NCBI GenBank assembly: GCA_023457255.1
Contig: JAEWMB010000006.1
Coordinates: forward strand, 1-50,020
Direction: 5' to 3'
Source of the DNA: Bacillota bacterium
Lineage (GTDB): Bacteria; Bacillota; Clostridia; Lachnospirales; Lachnospiraceae
DNA: 50,020 nt
The notes under the pieces are model-generated. The model had not been told where the DNA came from, made no database searches, and saw nothing but the letters and a program-made list of their open reading frames with translations. Position 1 is the stretch's first letter; each line of letters begins with the position of its first letter. This document shows positions 1-9,200 of the stretch, piece by piece. The position numbers and the translations under genes are program-made.

Positions 1-590
1 TCGTTACCTCGATCCGTATGGAAGATCTGTATATCCGTCAGGTTACCGTTAATGGTCTGAAATGCTTGCTTTACCAGTAATGCCGTTTTATCAGGCCCGG
101 CACTATAGCCGATGATTTCTCTATTAAATAGGTCAATAAGAACACATATATAATTCCAGCTCATGCCGGCTCTGACATATGTTAAATCGCTAACTACCAC
201 GTTCCGGAATGGCTGTTTATTGAATTGCCGATCGACGATATTTTCAATCTTTGACTCGTTGCAGGTATCCTTCTGTGGGCGGAACTGGGCAGTGGTATAG
301 TTTGAAACCAGTCCCTCTTGCTTCATGATTCTGCCTATCCGGCGGCGTGAAGCAATGATATTTCTTTCTTTCAGTTTTACTTTTATTTTCCGGGTTCCGT
401 AATTATTACGGCTCGTCATAAATATATCAACGATTGAAGTCGTCAGCTTGGTTTCATCAGGTTTTGCCTTGGCTTCATAGTAGTATGTGCTTCTTGGGAT
501 TTGCAGGACTTCACACATTGCTGACACTGAGTATTTGTGGGCGTTAGCCTTAATCACATTTACTTTCGTCCTAAGATCAGCGCTGCTTGT
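1..590 (-). CDS. IS3-family transposase OrfB (DDE integrase domain), partial
   Basis: This frame is open from the slip site (about 590) to the window edge in the -1 frame relative to OrfA. I translated it by hand. It contains an HTH_21-like segment (SAMCEVLQIPRSTYYYEAKA), a second conserved stretch (NNYGTRKIKVKLKERNI) and the start of the rve integrase core with the first acidic residue in VVSDLTYVRAG and the second in HTDRGN. The third residue (Glu) lies beyond base 1. Product expected: the C-terminal part of an OrfAB fusion made by -1 frameshifting. An internal GTG at 557 could start a separate OrfB, but the frame is continuous back to the slip site. Confidence 0.88.
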
Positions 591-856
591 TTTAAAATAT
601 CGTTCTCCATCTTAAGCTGCTGGTTTTCTTTGCGAAGGCGAATCAGCTCCGCATCTTCCGGAGAACGGTTGTCATTCTCCTTGAAGGAACCGGTGTTTGT
701 TGCCTGGGCTATCCATTTATCAAGAAGGGAGCTGGCAATACCGTATTCACGGATAATATCGCACTTTCTCTTACCGCTGCGGTAGAGATCAACGATTTGC
801 TGCTTGAATTCTGGTGTAAATGTACGACGGGTTTTTGGTTCATTGTTTTGAGACAT
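560..856 (-). CDS. IS3-family transposase OrfA (HTH)
   Basis: The 98-residue product is a typical IS3 OrfA. It has a basic N-terminal helix-turn-helix of the transposase_8 type (TFTPEFKQQIVDLY, then IREYGIASSLLDKWI) followed by a C-terminal leucine-zipper-like helix (about residues 70-90, LRKENQQLKMENDILKQ) used for multimerisation. It binds the element ends and, through frameshifting, forms the N-terminus of the OrfAB transposase. A slippery heptamer lies 28 nt before its stop. The gene appears intact. It belongs to the element inserted at the 3' side of the biosynthetic cluster and has no role in the pathway. Confidence 0.9.
   Translation of the reverse strand: MSQNNEPKTRRTFTPEFKQQIVDLYRSGKRKCDIIREYGIASSLLDKWIAQATNTGSFKENDNRSPEDAELIRLRKENQQLKMENDILKQAALILGRK
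590..596 (-). promoter_or_regulatory. Programmed -1 frameshift heptamer TTTAAAA
   Basis: On the minus strand the zero-frame codons ATT TTA AAA CAA contain T TTA AAA, a perfect X XXY YYZ slippery heptamer. It lies in the overlap of OrfA and OrfB, and a -1 slip here joins the two frames exactly. This is the known mechanism for producing OrfAB in IS3-family elements. Confidence 0.8.
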
Positions 857-910
857 AGGGCATCATCCTTTCTTCATTAAGAATATCATATATGCCCTTA
901 AAAATTCTGT

Positions 911-1399
911 CTAGTTAATTATAGCCGATCCACATGAATGAACTGTTGAGGGAACTATAATATTAGGTCGAACTCCCTGCTTTTTAAATTTATATACGTA
1001 AGTTAATAGTGCAAGCATAACTGCTTCAGAAGAACCAACAGTTATTGTACCAAACGCTTTTGTAGTATCATCAAGGTGATATAGTATAAACAGCTTATTA
1101 ATAATATAGTCAGACATTTCTTCAATACTAGAATAATCATGGATAACTATATTTCTATTTAATGTCTTACTGGCTAATGCAAATGAAAAAACATCTGATT
1201 TAACAGTAACATATGAACCTAGATGCCTCTTCGGCTGGATATCATTTATAAGCTTCTGATATGTTTTAATAAAAGCTTTAATCGAAGGTATAAGTTTATT
1301 TCTATTTAATATAATTTTTGATAATAAAATAGTGACAAAAGTTGTGAATGTAATAAAAATTGTTAGATAATTTAATATATATAAGTAGTCTTTGTGCAC
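911..1399 (-). pseudogene. Group II PLP-dependent decarboxylase (glutamate-decarboxylase-like), N-terminal fragment truncated by IS
   Basis: The 162-residue frame starts at a GTG preceded by AAAGGAG. It has one hydrophobic segment at about residues 8-27 (membrane anchor) and then sequence typical of GAD/sphingosine-lyase-type PLP enzymes: FGTITVGSSEAVMLALL and PNIIVPSTVHSC. Homologues continue for hundreds of residues to the PLP lysine, but here the frame stops after HSCGSAIIN at a TAG that coincides with the first bases of the IS3 element. The gene is therefore interrupted, with the rest possibly left of the IS. It is the last recognisable gene of the biosynthetic run, 128 nt after the PKS. 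An intact version might decarboxylate an amino acid precursor such as 3-methylaspartate or glutamate, or an ACP-bound form of it; that role is inference. An S1P-lyase-like enzyme is an alternative because of the membrane anchor. Confidence 0.75.
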
Positions 1400-1428
1400 A
1401 TTTTTCTCCTTTTTTAAACGTTATATCT

Positions 1429-1472
1429 AAATAATGCCTGCTTAACAGGAGCCGTTAAAGTAGGCATTATTT
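1429..1472 (-). terminator. Long hairpin between PKS gene and decarboxylase fragment
   Basis: AAATAATGCCTGC (1429-1441) pairs with GTAGGCATTATTT (1460-1472) with a single G-T wobble. The adjacent TTAAC and GTTAA extend the stem inward past a small bulge. It lies between the PKS stop (1528) and the decarboxylase GTG (1399). There is no long U-run after the stem on the minus strand, only the AT-rich stem base, so it could be a weak intrinsic terminator, an attenuator or a 3'-end stabilising hairpin. Confidence 0.55.
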
Positions 1473-1527
1473 AGAGTCCATTATTATGTCCGCCCTCAAT
1501 CTACAATTCTCAATTTAAGTGCTTACA

Positions 1528-4500
1528 TTAATTGTAAAGGCTAATTCCCAATGCACTTAAATACTCACATTCCATCGTATATATGTCTTTCAATATAAGT
1601 ACCGAATCCTCCATATACTTTTTGTGATATACTTTTGTATACTCATACTTAATAAGGATTCCTCTGATTTTTTGATAGTTTTTAAGGATCTTACTTATCA
1701 GTTCGTAAATCATGGATTGAGATGAATATAATTTTTCACTCCGGTATTGCACTATTTTCTTTGCATTAATAATATCATTCAATGAATCTACTAAATCCTC
1801 TATTTTTTCATTCAGTTGTTCTTTAGACAATACATATCGTTGATAATCCTCAATAAAGTGATGTAAAAGTTCCAAACCGTTAAGTATTCGATCCTTATTC
1901 TGCATCAAATAACTCTTATAAATTGCTTTATAATCTGTAAAGCCTTCCTGACTGTCTTTCGTATGCTCAAATTCATAATAACTCATATCCGTATTCATCT
2001 TCTGATATTGCAATAGATACCCGTTATAAGCTTCTTCTAATTCATCGAAAGAAACAACTTTTTTCTTATAATACAAATTATCCTTTATGGAGTGCTCAAT
2101 AATATGGCATATCTTCTGCTCAGCATCATATCCGTAAATCAGCCAGGTATGAGCCTGGTGTTTCTTTCCATAAACATCGGGTCTTATTGAAGCATAATAA
2201 CAATCTACCCATAGAATTACAGGATTTCTGCGGTCTATTGCATTTATGATGTCGGATTGTACGGATTCAGATCTTTCCTTGGAACCTACACCAATGCCCA
2301 TGCTTCTTATAACATCCAGAATATTTTTTTGAGTCATATAGAGAGTATCCAATATATACTCTCTATTCTCTGGATTCTTTCTCTTATATACACAAATATC
2401 ATTGATAATGATTGGTATAACATCCTTTTCATAATGCAGGATAATTGGAATGAGCGAATTAAAGAAACAGCTTTTATAGAAGATTTCATTAAAAGGCTCT
2501 ATGTGATCAATTACTTTTGCACCAGAAACTTCATTTGGTTCTTCCAGACATTCAGTTACAGGTTCAGTGATATGCAGGTCATTTTTCTCAACAAATTCCG
2601 CCATCTTCTTTACGGTATTATAGGTGTAAAGTTCATTTGCACCTATTACGAAACCATACTTCTCCAGGTCACTTTCCAGCTTAATTGCAAAGATTGAATT
2701 ACCTCCTAATTCAAAGAAATCCTCATAGATATCGATTTCATCCAACTCAAGCAATTTACATATTGTTTCTGCAATAATCTTCTCTGCCTTCGTATAAACT
2801 TCTTTCCCACTTCCATGAATCTTGACATTATTTCCCGTTGGTTCCTCATAATTTTTATTGGAGCTGCTCTCTCTTTTATGAATTAGACATTCTAATTGGT
2901 GACCAAATCGAAACGGTAAACGATCTAATATCTGCATAATTTGACCATCTAAATTTATGTCGCCAAGAATACATCTAGCTATTCTTCTACCAAGGATTTT
3001 GTCAATTAAATTCATAGCATGTTCCATCAACATCGTAGAAAACAACTGGTCTTGATCATTGACTTTGCCTTCACCTAACTGCAGACGCGGAAAATTAATC
3101 GTTGTAATCCTTTGTGAATTCACACTATCAGGAAATGCATCTAAAAATGTATTTCCTGCAATATAAGCGCTTGATGATGAACCACCAGATAGTGTGATAT
3201 TCGATGAAAATAAAATCATAAAGTCTAATCGATCCATCTTGGTCAGTTGATGAATCATCCAGGTTCCCTGCACTTTCGGTCCTAAAAAGTCAGCTAGATT
3301 ATGCTCAGTCTCTTCAGCTATTTTTGTTCCTGCCTTTCCTACCCCCTCAGCCGCACAATGAATGATACCATCGATACATCCATACTTATCACGAATATAC
3401 TGTAAAGATTTATTTAAGCTATGATAGTTCGTTACATCCGTAGGTACATATTCTATCTCACTGCCACTGTTTCTTATCTTTTGAATGAACACTGAATTGC
3501 TATCATCTTTCTCTATCTGGATCTGCGTTCGATTGAGACTAATTATGTTCACTTTACTTTTGGAAGCTAGATAATTACAAACTCGGATGCCTACTTTTCC
3601 TCTTCCTCCTGTAACCACATACACACCATTCTCTTTTATATGAACTTCTCTTTCTTCTACATGATTCAGATCAACTTGCTCCACCCTTGTTACATATCTT
3701 TTATTATCACGATATGCGATGAGATGTTCATGATCGATGAACTCGATTTCTTTTATGATAGATTCCACTAACGTTTTTAAATCTATATCGATGCAGCTGA
3801 CTTGTATGTTCTTATATTCTGAATAGATTGCTTTTGTCCATCCAAACAACATCGCATTCATAGGATAAACTGCATCTTCATCTCCAGTAACTCGATTGAC
3901 ACAATTCGATACTACTACGAATGCTATTTTCTTCTTTAACCCACCAATATATTTTGTTATATACATGATACTAAACAGCCCATTCTTATAACCAGGATCA
4001 AATTCTGATACATTCGTAATACCATTCTCATTGATTGACATTGTATGTATTACATGGCTGAACTCTATTTCTGATAAACTTTCAAATAGACTTTGATAAC
4101 TTTTCTCTTCTAATGAAATCTCATAATGTTGTGGATCAATTTCACGAAACGTATCCCCCACTTGAACTTCTATTACATGAGTTCCACAGCTTCTTAACTT
4201 CTCAGCTAACGCTTTTCCTTTACCTTGTTTGTCTTCAAAGATCAAAACATTACGTAACATAGCTTTTTGTTTTAACTCTACCGCTTTGTCCTCATACCAC
4301 CGTGTGTGATATGTACGGGTTTCTTCTACCTTACTTTTATTTCCTTCGGGGATATCAAGCCAGCATCGTGTTGCCTGAAAAGGATATGTCGGCAAGCTGA
4401 TTCTAAAAAGCTGACTGTCCATGTAAATCTGATCAAAATCTACGTTTACTCCCTTATTATATAACCAGGCAATACGATTTAACATTTCTGTGTTCCCCAG

Positions 4501-6198
4501 GGAATACTCCTTAACTGCTTCCGTCATTTCAGCAGTTAACGAATCCGTATCTAAGATTTGTTCGTCATCCAGATTGAAATAGACTTCATCTTCTTTGTGT
4601 CTTTCAGACCAATTCTCCCTACATAGTTCTTTTATCTTACGATATAGACTCTCCATATCCTCTGCAACAATCGCTGCCCTATACTTCTGATGCTCCCGGC
4701 CAATATTGGAAGTATAACACATGTCAGCTATTGATATCTCTTGATTCTTATCCAGGAAATCACAGTATGATTGAAGCAGTTGATTTCTGGACTCCTCAGT
4801 CTTTGCAGAAATTGTAAGTAAGTATTTTCTCCCAGGTATCGTATTGTTGATGATTCGTTGACGAGGTGCTTCTTCTAACACGACATGACAATTCGTACCA
4901 CTAAGTCCAAATGCACTGACTCCACACCTTCTTATCCCATTCTCCGGCCTCCAGTTCTGTAACTGATCACAGACATATACTGGTGAATTCTCAAACTCAA
5001 TATTTCGATTTGGTAGATTGAAATGTAAGGATGGCGGTATTTCTCCATACTTCAATGCTAATACAGCTTTAATCAATCCTGCCACACCAGCCAAACTGTC
5101 TAAATGACCCATATTTGTTTTTAAAGAACCGATCGCACAAAATTGCTTTCTTGTGGTATAACGGCGAAATGCACCCGTGATTCCGGCAATCTCAATTGGA
5201 TCACCTAATTTGGTTCCGGTTCCATGTGCCTCGATATATGATATGGTATTAGGATTAATATCTGCATTCTTCCATGCTTCAACAATAACCTCTTCCTGTG
5301 CATCCGGATTCGGAGCTGTGATTCCGGCTGAACTTCCATCTTGATTAATTGCACTTCCTTTAATCACAGCATAGATATTATCTCTGTCTTCCAATGCCTT
5401 TTCCAGTGGCTTCAAAATGATAGAAACAACTCCTTCTCCCGATCCAGTTCCGTCAGAGCTATCATCAAACGTCTTCGCTTTTTCATCCTTTGAACTAATT
5501 CCATTATTTTTGGAGTTCTTTATCGGGTTTAAACTTACCCGGACTCCTCCAGCAATTGCCATAGTGCAATCTCCATTTTTCAAACCCAGACAAGCATTAT
5601 GTATTGCCACAAGTCCAGAAGAACATGCAGTGTCTATGAGCATACTAGGTCCCTTTAGATTGAGTAAATAAGAAACCCTACCTGCAATCATAGAAGGCAG
5701 ATTACCTGAAACGGCAATCGCTGAAAAATCAGGTTCAAACTCATTGATCAGTTTTTTATACTGGGAAGAGCCTGGATGTCCAATATAAACTCCTGTTTTA
5801 CTCCCTTTGATGCGATCCCCTTCATATCCCGCATCTTCAATTGCTTTCCACGTAGTTTCCAAAAATAATCTGTGACAGGGATCCATTAAGTTTGCTTCTT
5901 TTTTCGAAATACTAAAAAATTTGTAATCAAATTTATCAATATCTCTCAAATACCCTATTTTTTTATACTCACAATGATCATCACCATAAAAGTTCTGAAT
6001 CTTGAATACATCCTCCTTCCTGTATTCAGGCAATTCAGTAATACAGTCTTTTCCACTTCTGATATTTTTCCAAAACTCTTGTATATCATCTGCATCGCCA
6101 AGTCTTGCAGCAATCCCAATAATTGCAACTTGATTCGTCATGGTTTCAACTTGTTCTATTATTACATTGTTCTTTCTTCTCTCAATTAAATTCTTCAT
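1528..6198 (-). CDS. AT-less PKS module (KS-KR-ACP) with C-terminal BtrH-like acyltransferase domain
   Basis: The product is about 1556 aa. KS spans about 25-450 with catalytic Cys in DTACSSGLVAIH (~193) and His in EAHGTGTKLGDP and NMGHLDSLAG. No AT domain follows, only a linker ending in LPTYPFQATRCW (~620). KR has VVTGGRGKVGIRV (~861) and SAYIAGNTFLDAF (Tyr ~1011), and I see no LDD motif. The ACP has FFELGGNSIFA (Ser ~1167). The last ~320 residues resemble the BtrH N-terminal papain-like family: candidate nucleophile in KSCFFNSL (~1243) and His in QAHTWLIYGYD (~1349), then a helical tail. The module should add one malonate to the peptide from the upstream NRPS, reduce the ketone and release the chain, with malonyl supplied in trans by the acyltransferase at 41816-43066. 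The ATG at 6198 is chosen because GAGGT sits 7 nt before it; the frame is open further upstream. Confidence 0.9.
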   Translation of the reverse strand: MKNLIERRKNNVIIEQVETMTNQVAIIGIAARLGDADDIQEFWKNIRSGKDCITELPEYRKEDVFKIQNFYGDDHCEYKKIGYLRDIDKFDYKFFSISKKEANLMDPCHRLFLETTWKAIEDAGYEGDRIKGSKTGVYIGHPGSSQYKKLINEFEPDFSAIAVSGNLPSMIAGRVSYLLNLKGPSMLIDTACSSGLVAIHNACLGLKNGDCTMAIAGGVRVSLNPIKNSKNNGISSKDEKAKTFDDSSDGTGSGEGVVSIILKPLEKALEDRDNIYAVIKGSAINQDGSSAGITAPNPDAQEEVIVEAWKNADINPNTISYIEAHGTGTKLGDPIEIAGITGAFRRYTTRKQFCAIGSLKTNMGHLDSLAGVAGLIKAVLALKYGEIPPSLHFNLPNRNIEFENSPVYVCDQLQNWRPENGIRRCGVSAFGLSGTNCHVVLEEAPRQRIINNTIPGRKYLLTISAKTEESRNQLLQSYCDFLDKNQEISIADMCYTSNIGREHQKYRAAIVAEDMESLYRKIKELCRENWSERHKEDEVYFNLDDEQILDTDSLTAEMTEAVKEYSLGNTEMLNRIAWLYNKGVNVDFDQIYMDSQLFRISLPTYPFQATRCWLDIPEGNKSKVEETRTYHTRWYEDKAVELKQKAMLRNVLIFEDKQGKGKALAEKLRSCGTHVIEVQVGDTFREIDPQHYEISLEEKSYQSLFESLSEIEFSHVIHTMSINENGITNVSEFDPGYKNGLFSIMYITKYIGGLKKKIAFVVVSNCVNRVTGDEDAVYPMNAMLFGWTKAIYSEYKNIQVSCIDIDLKTLVESIIKEIEFIDHEHLIAYRDNKRYVTRVEQVDLNHVEEREVHIKENGVYVVTGGRGKVGIRVCNYLASKSKVNIISLNRTQIQIEKDDSNSVFIQKIRNSGSEIEYVPTDVTNYHSLNKSLQYIRDKYGCIDGIIHCAAEGVGKAGTKIAEETEHNLADFLGPKVQGTWMIHQLTKMDRLDFMILFSSNITLSGGSSSSAYIAGNTFLDAFPDSVNSQRITTINFPRLQLGEGKVNDQDQLFSTMLMEHAMNLIDKILGRRIARCILGDINLDGQIMQILDRLPFRFGHQLECLIHKRESSSNKNYEEPTGNNVKIHGSGKEVYTKAEKIIAETICKLLELDEIDIYEDFFELGGNSIFAIKLESDLEKYGFVIGANELYTYNTVKKMAEFVEKNDLHITEPVTECLEEPNEVSGAKVIDHIEPFNEIFYKSCFFNSLIPIILHYEKDVIPIIINDICVYKRKNPENREYILDTLYMTQKNILDVIRSMGIGVGSKERSESVQSDIINAIDRRNPVILWVDCYYASIRPDVYGKKHQAHTWLIYGYDAEQKICHIIEHSIKDNLYYKKKVVSFDELEEAYNGYLLQYQKMNTDMSYYEFEHTKDSQEGFTDYKAIYKSYLMQNKDRILNGLELLHHFIEDYQRYVLSKEQLNEKIEDLVDSLNDIINAKKIVQYRSEKLYSSQSMIYELISKILKNYQKIRGILIKYEYTKVYHKKYMEDSVLILKDIYTMECEYLSALGISLYN

Positions 6199-6205
6199 AT
6201 ATTTT

Positions 6206-6210
6206 ACCTC
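6206..6210 (-). promoter_or_regulatory. RBS deciding the PKS start, overlapping the NRPS stop
   Basis: GAGGT on the minus strand lies 7 nt before ATG 6198 and overlaps the TGA stop (6211-6209) of the preceding NRPS. This suggests translational coupling of the two megasynthase genes and favours this ATG over the earlier in-frame ATG at 6246. Confidence 0.65.
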
Positions 6211-9200
6211 AATTCTCGTCAATGTAGCTCTCCAATAAAGAGACATACTCTTTCGTCAATTCACTACTTGAATCAAGTGCTATACTGCCAGAGAAACCAA
6301 ATTTCATATGAATACCATCACTCTTCTCTTCATATTCCATCAAGATATCATAATAATCAATGAGGTAATCGAATACATCATCCTCTTTTCTCACAAAAAG
6401 CGGCAAGAGCTTTACTTGAGTTTTCTGATAGTTTTTCATAATATACTGACACACTTCATGATAATCAATAGCTTCATCGCTAGTATTTTTCCCTTCTTTT
6501 ATAATACTTTCAATTACTTCCCCCATATCATTTACCTTATCAAAATTAATTGCGATTGTTTGCAGGGTTCGCTCCTTATGAATCATAGCTTGAATTGCAA
6601 TATAGTCATTTTCGGTTACTGTAGCCAGCCAATACATATATACTGCAATCAATACATCCTGCAGCTGATAGCTGTTCTTCTGCAGAAAATCTTTAAACTT
6701 TGTATAACTATCTTTTTCAATTTTTGATTGATAGATACTGCTTCTTGTATGTACATCCTCATTAGCCAGATACTGATATGGGAGTGTAATTGCAGGAATT
6801 TCAAAGTTCTTCTTGGCTTTTGTTTGTAAGATCAAATAATCGGATAACTTCTTTATCGTATAGTTTGCAAAAAGATCAGTAATCTTTAAGACTTTCGGGT
6901 AGATTTTTTCTAATTGTTTGTAAACAATCATGATACTTAATGATGTTCCACCAATGTCAAAGAAATTATCATTCGTTCCCACGCTCTCAAGGTTAAGTAC
7001 TTCCTTCCATACCTGCATCAATTTTTCTTCCGTATCATTCACAGGTGCCAGATATTTACGTTCCACCTTTATTGTCTGCACACGTTCTAATGCATCATAA
7101 TCAACTTTACCATTCTGATTTAAAGGAATGCTCTCGATTTGTCCAATATTGGCTGGAACCATATAATTAGGTAACTCAGAATATAGATATTCACGTAATT
7201 CCTGAATATCAATTGTTTCATGGCTGACTATATATGCATTTAATACTTTCTCGTCTTTATTTCTGACACTTAAACTAACAACACACTCTTTGATGCCTGG
7301 ATATCTTTCTATTACGTTTTTTATCTCTCCTGGTTCGACTCGATATCCCCTTATTTTGACCTGCTGATCAATTCTGCCAAGACATTCTATATTGCCATCT
7401 TGTGTCCACCGTGCTAAATCACCGGTCCGATACATTTTTCCTGGACCATATGGATTGTTTACAAACTTCAGCTTTGAATATTCAGTTTGGTTGAGATAAC
7501 CTCTTGTCACACCATCTCCGGTAATACATAGTTCTCCAGGAACACCAATACCACATATACTATCTCTATTTAAAATGTAGATTTTTACATTAGATATCGG
7601 TTTACCAATTGAGACATACAAACCTGTATCCCGGTCTGCATCAAATATATAATCGCAGCAGCCAATCGTGGCCTCTGTAGGCCCATATTCATTATGTATC
7701 TTTATATGATTTCCATATTTCATTAATAATTGTAATGAATCACTTACAGGCAGATTCTCTCCACCTAATATCACATTCTTTAACTGCTTCTTCACTTTCG
7801 GATTCTTACTGCCCAACACAAATTTTAGATGCGCCGGTGTTAATTTGATTGTAGTAAGCAGTTCATCCTCAAACATCTGGTCAATAAAGATATCATCAGA
7901 AATGATTTTTATCCTATATCCATTTACCAGCGGTAAAAAGATTGTAGTAGCAGTCAAGTCGAATGAAATATTACTAAACAAAGGCATACAGGCATCCTGG
8001 GATAGATAATGCTTACTTCCATAGGAAACATAGTTCATTAAGTTACGATGTTCAACCAGAACTCCTTTCGGTTTACCTGTAGTCCCTGACGTGTAGATAC
8101 AATAAACCAGGTTCTCAGGAGTAACATTAGTCTCTAAGTTCCCGTCATCTCCAGTATATATTGTTTCATCTCCAAGATCTATAACCGGTATTCCTGCGAT
8201 CTCCTCAACTGAAGGTTCTATATTGTACTTCAATATTGCTTTTGCTTTACTGTCATCCAACATAAACCGAATTCTTTTTTCCGGATATTCAGGATTCACC
8301 GGTATATATGCAGCACCCGCCTTTAAGACACCATAAATACCTACTATTGTCTCAATGCTCTTTTCCGTAATCAGTACAATCAGATCATCCGCATTAACGC
8401 CAAAATCTCTTAATCTTCTTGCTACTTGATTTGCCCTTTGATTTAATTCAGAATAAGTGATACGTTTCTCTCCAAATTCAACAGCAGTTCGATCAGGGGC
8501 AATTTTAACTTGCTCTTCAAATAAATCAATCACTGTCTTATCTTTCCCATACTCTGCTTCTGTTTTATTGAAATAGTAATAAATCAATTTACGTTCTTTC
8601 TCAGTTATGGCTTCATATGAACCAATTACTTCAGTTGGATTTTGTACGATTTGTTCGAGCAACGCTATATAATGTTCTACAATTCTAACTGCACTGTCCC
8701 TCTTAATAATATCTGTGCAATATCTCAAACCGATGTGATAAGTTAGATCTTTTCTCTCAGTAATATTAAATGTCAGATCAAACTTTGCTGTCTTTTCCTC
8801 ATAATGACAAGTTTCAATTTGTATTTGATCTAGAACAAACTTTGCAGGCTTATTATTCTGTATTGAAAGCATGACATCAAACAAAGGATTTCTACTCATA
8901 TCTCTAGGTACATCAATGGCTTCCACCAGCTCCTCAAACGGAAAGTCCTGATTCTCATATGCCTTAATACATAGTTGTTTGATTTCAGTTAAGAATTGTT
9001 GATATTCCTTCTCTTTCTCAGGCTTTCCTCTCATCACAAGCGTATTGATAAACATTCCCATGATCTGTTCTGTATCTTTATGGGTTCTCGCGCTCACAGG
9101 TGTACCTACTACAATATCCTCCTGTCTGCTATATTTGTTTAGTAATATCATAAGTGCAGATAAAAATACCATATAATCAGTAACTTCATATTTGCGAGTG

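Larger units (their letters stand above)
1..913 (-). mobile_element. IS3-family insertion sequence, partial (left part outside window)
   Basis: The element consists of an orfA (helix-turn-helix) and an overlapping orfB (DDE integrase) joined by a -1 frameshift signal, the standard IS3-family layout. The end nearest the cluster is inferred at about 913: on the minus strand the sequence TAGACAGAATTTTTAAGGGC begins there, and the decarboxylase reading frame is interrupted at exactly that point. The other end, its matching inverted repeat and the target duplication lie beyond base 1, so the boundary cannot be confirmed from this window. Confidence 0.85.

Noticed and set aside
2257..2697. 146-codon plus-strand frame opposite the BtrH-like domain
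   Set aside because: Antisense shadow of conserved coding sequence, with no domain and no RBS of note.
4300..4860. Possible cryptic AT domain between KS and KR of the PKS
   Set aside because: The stretch is too short, lacks GHSxG, and has only linker-type sequence ending in LPTYPFQ; a separate AT gene is present.
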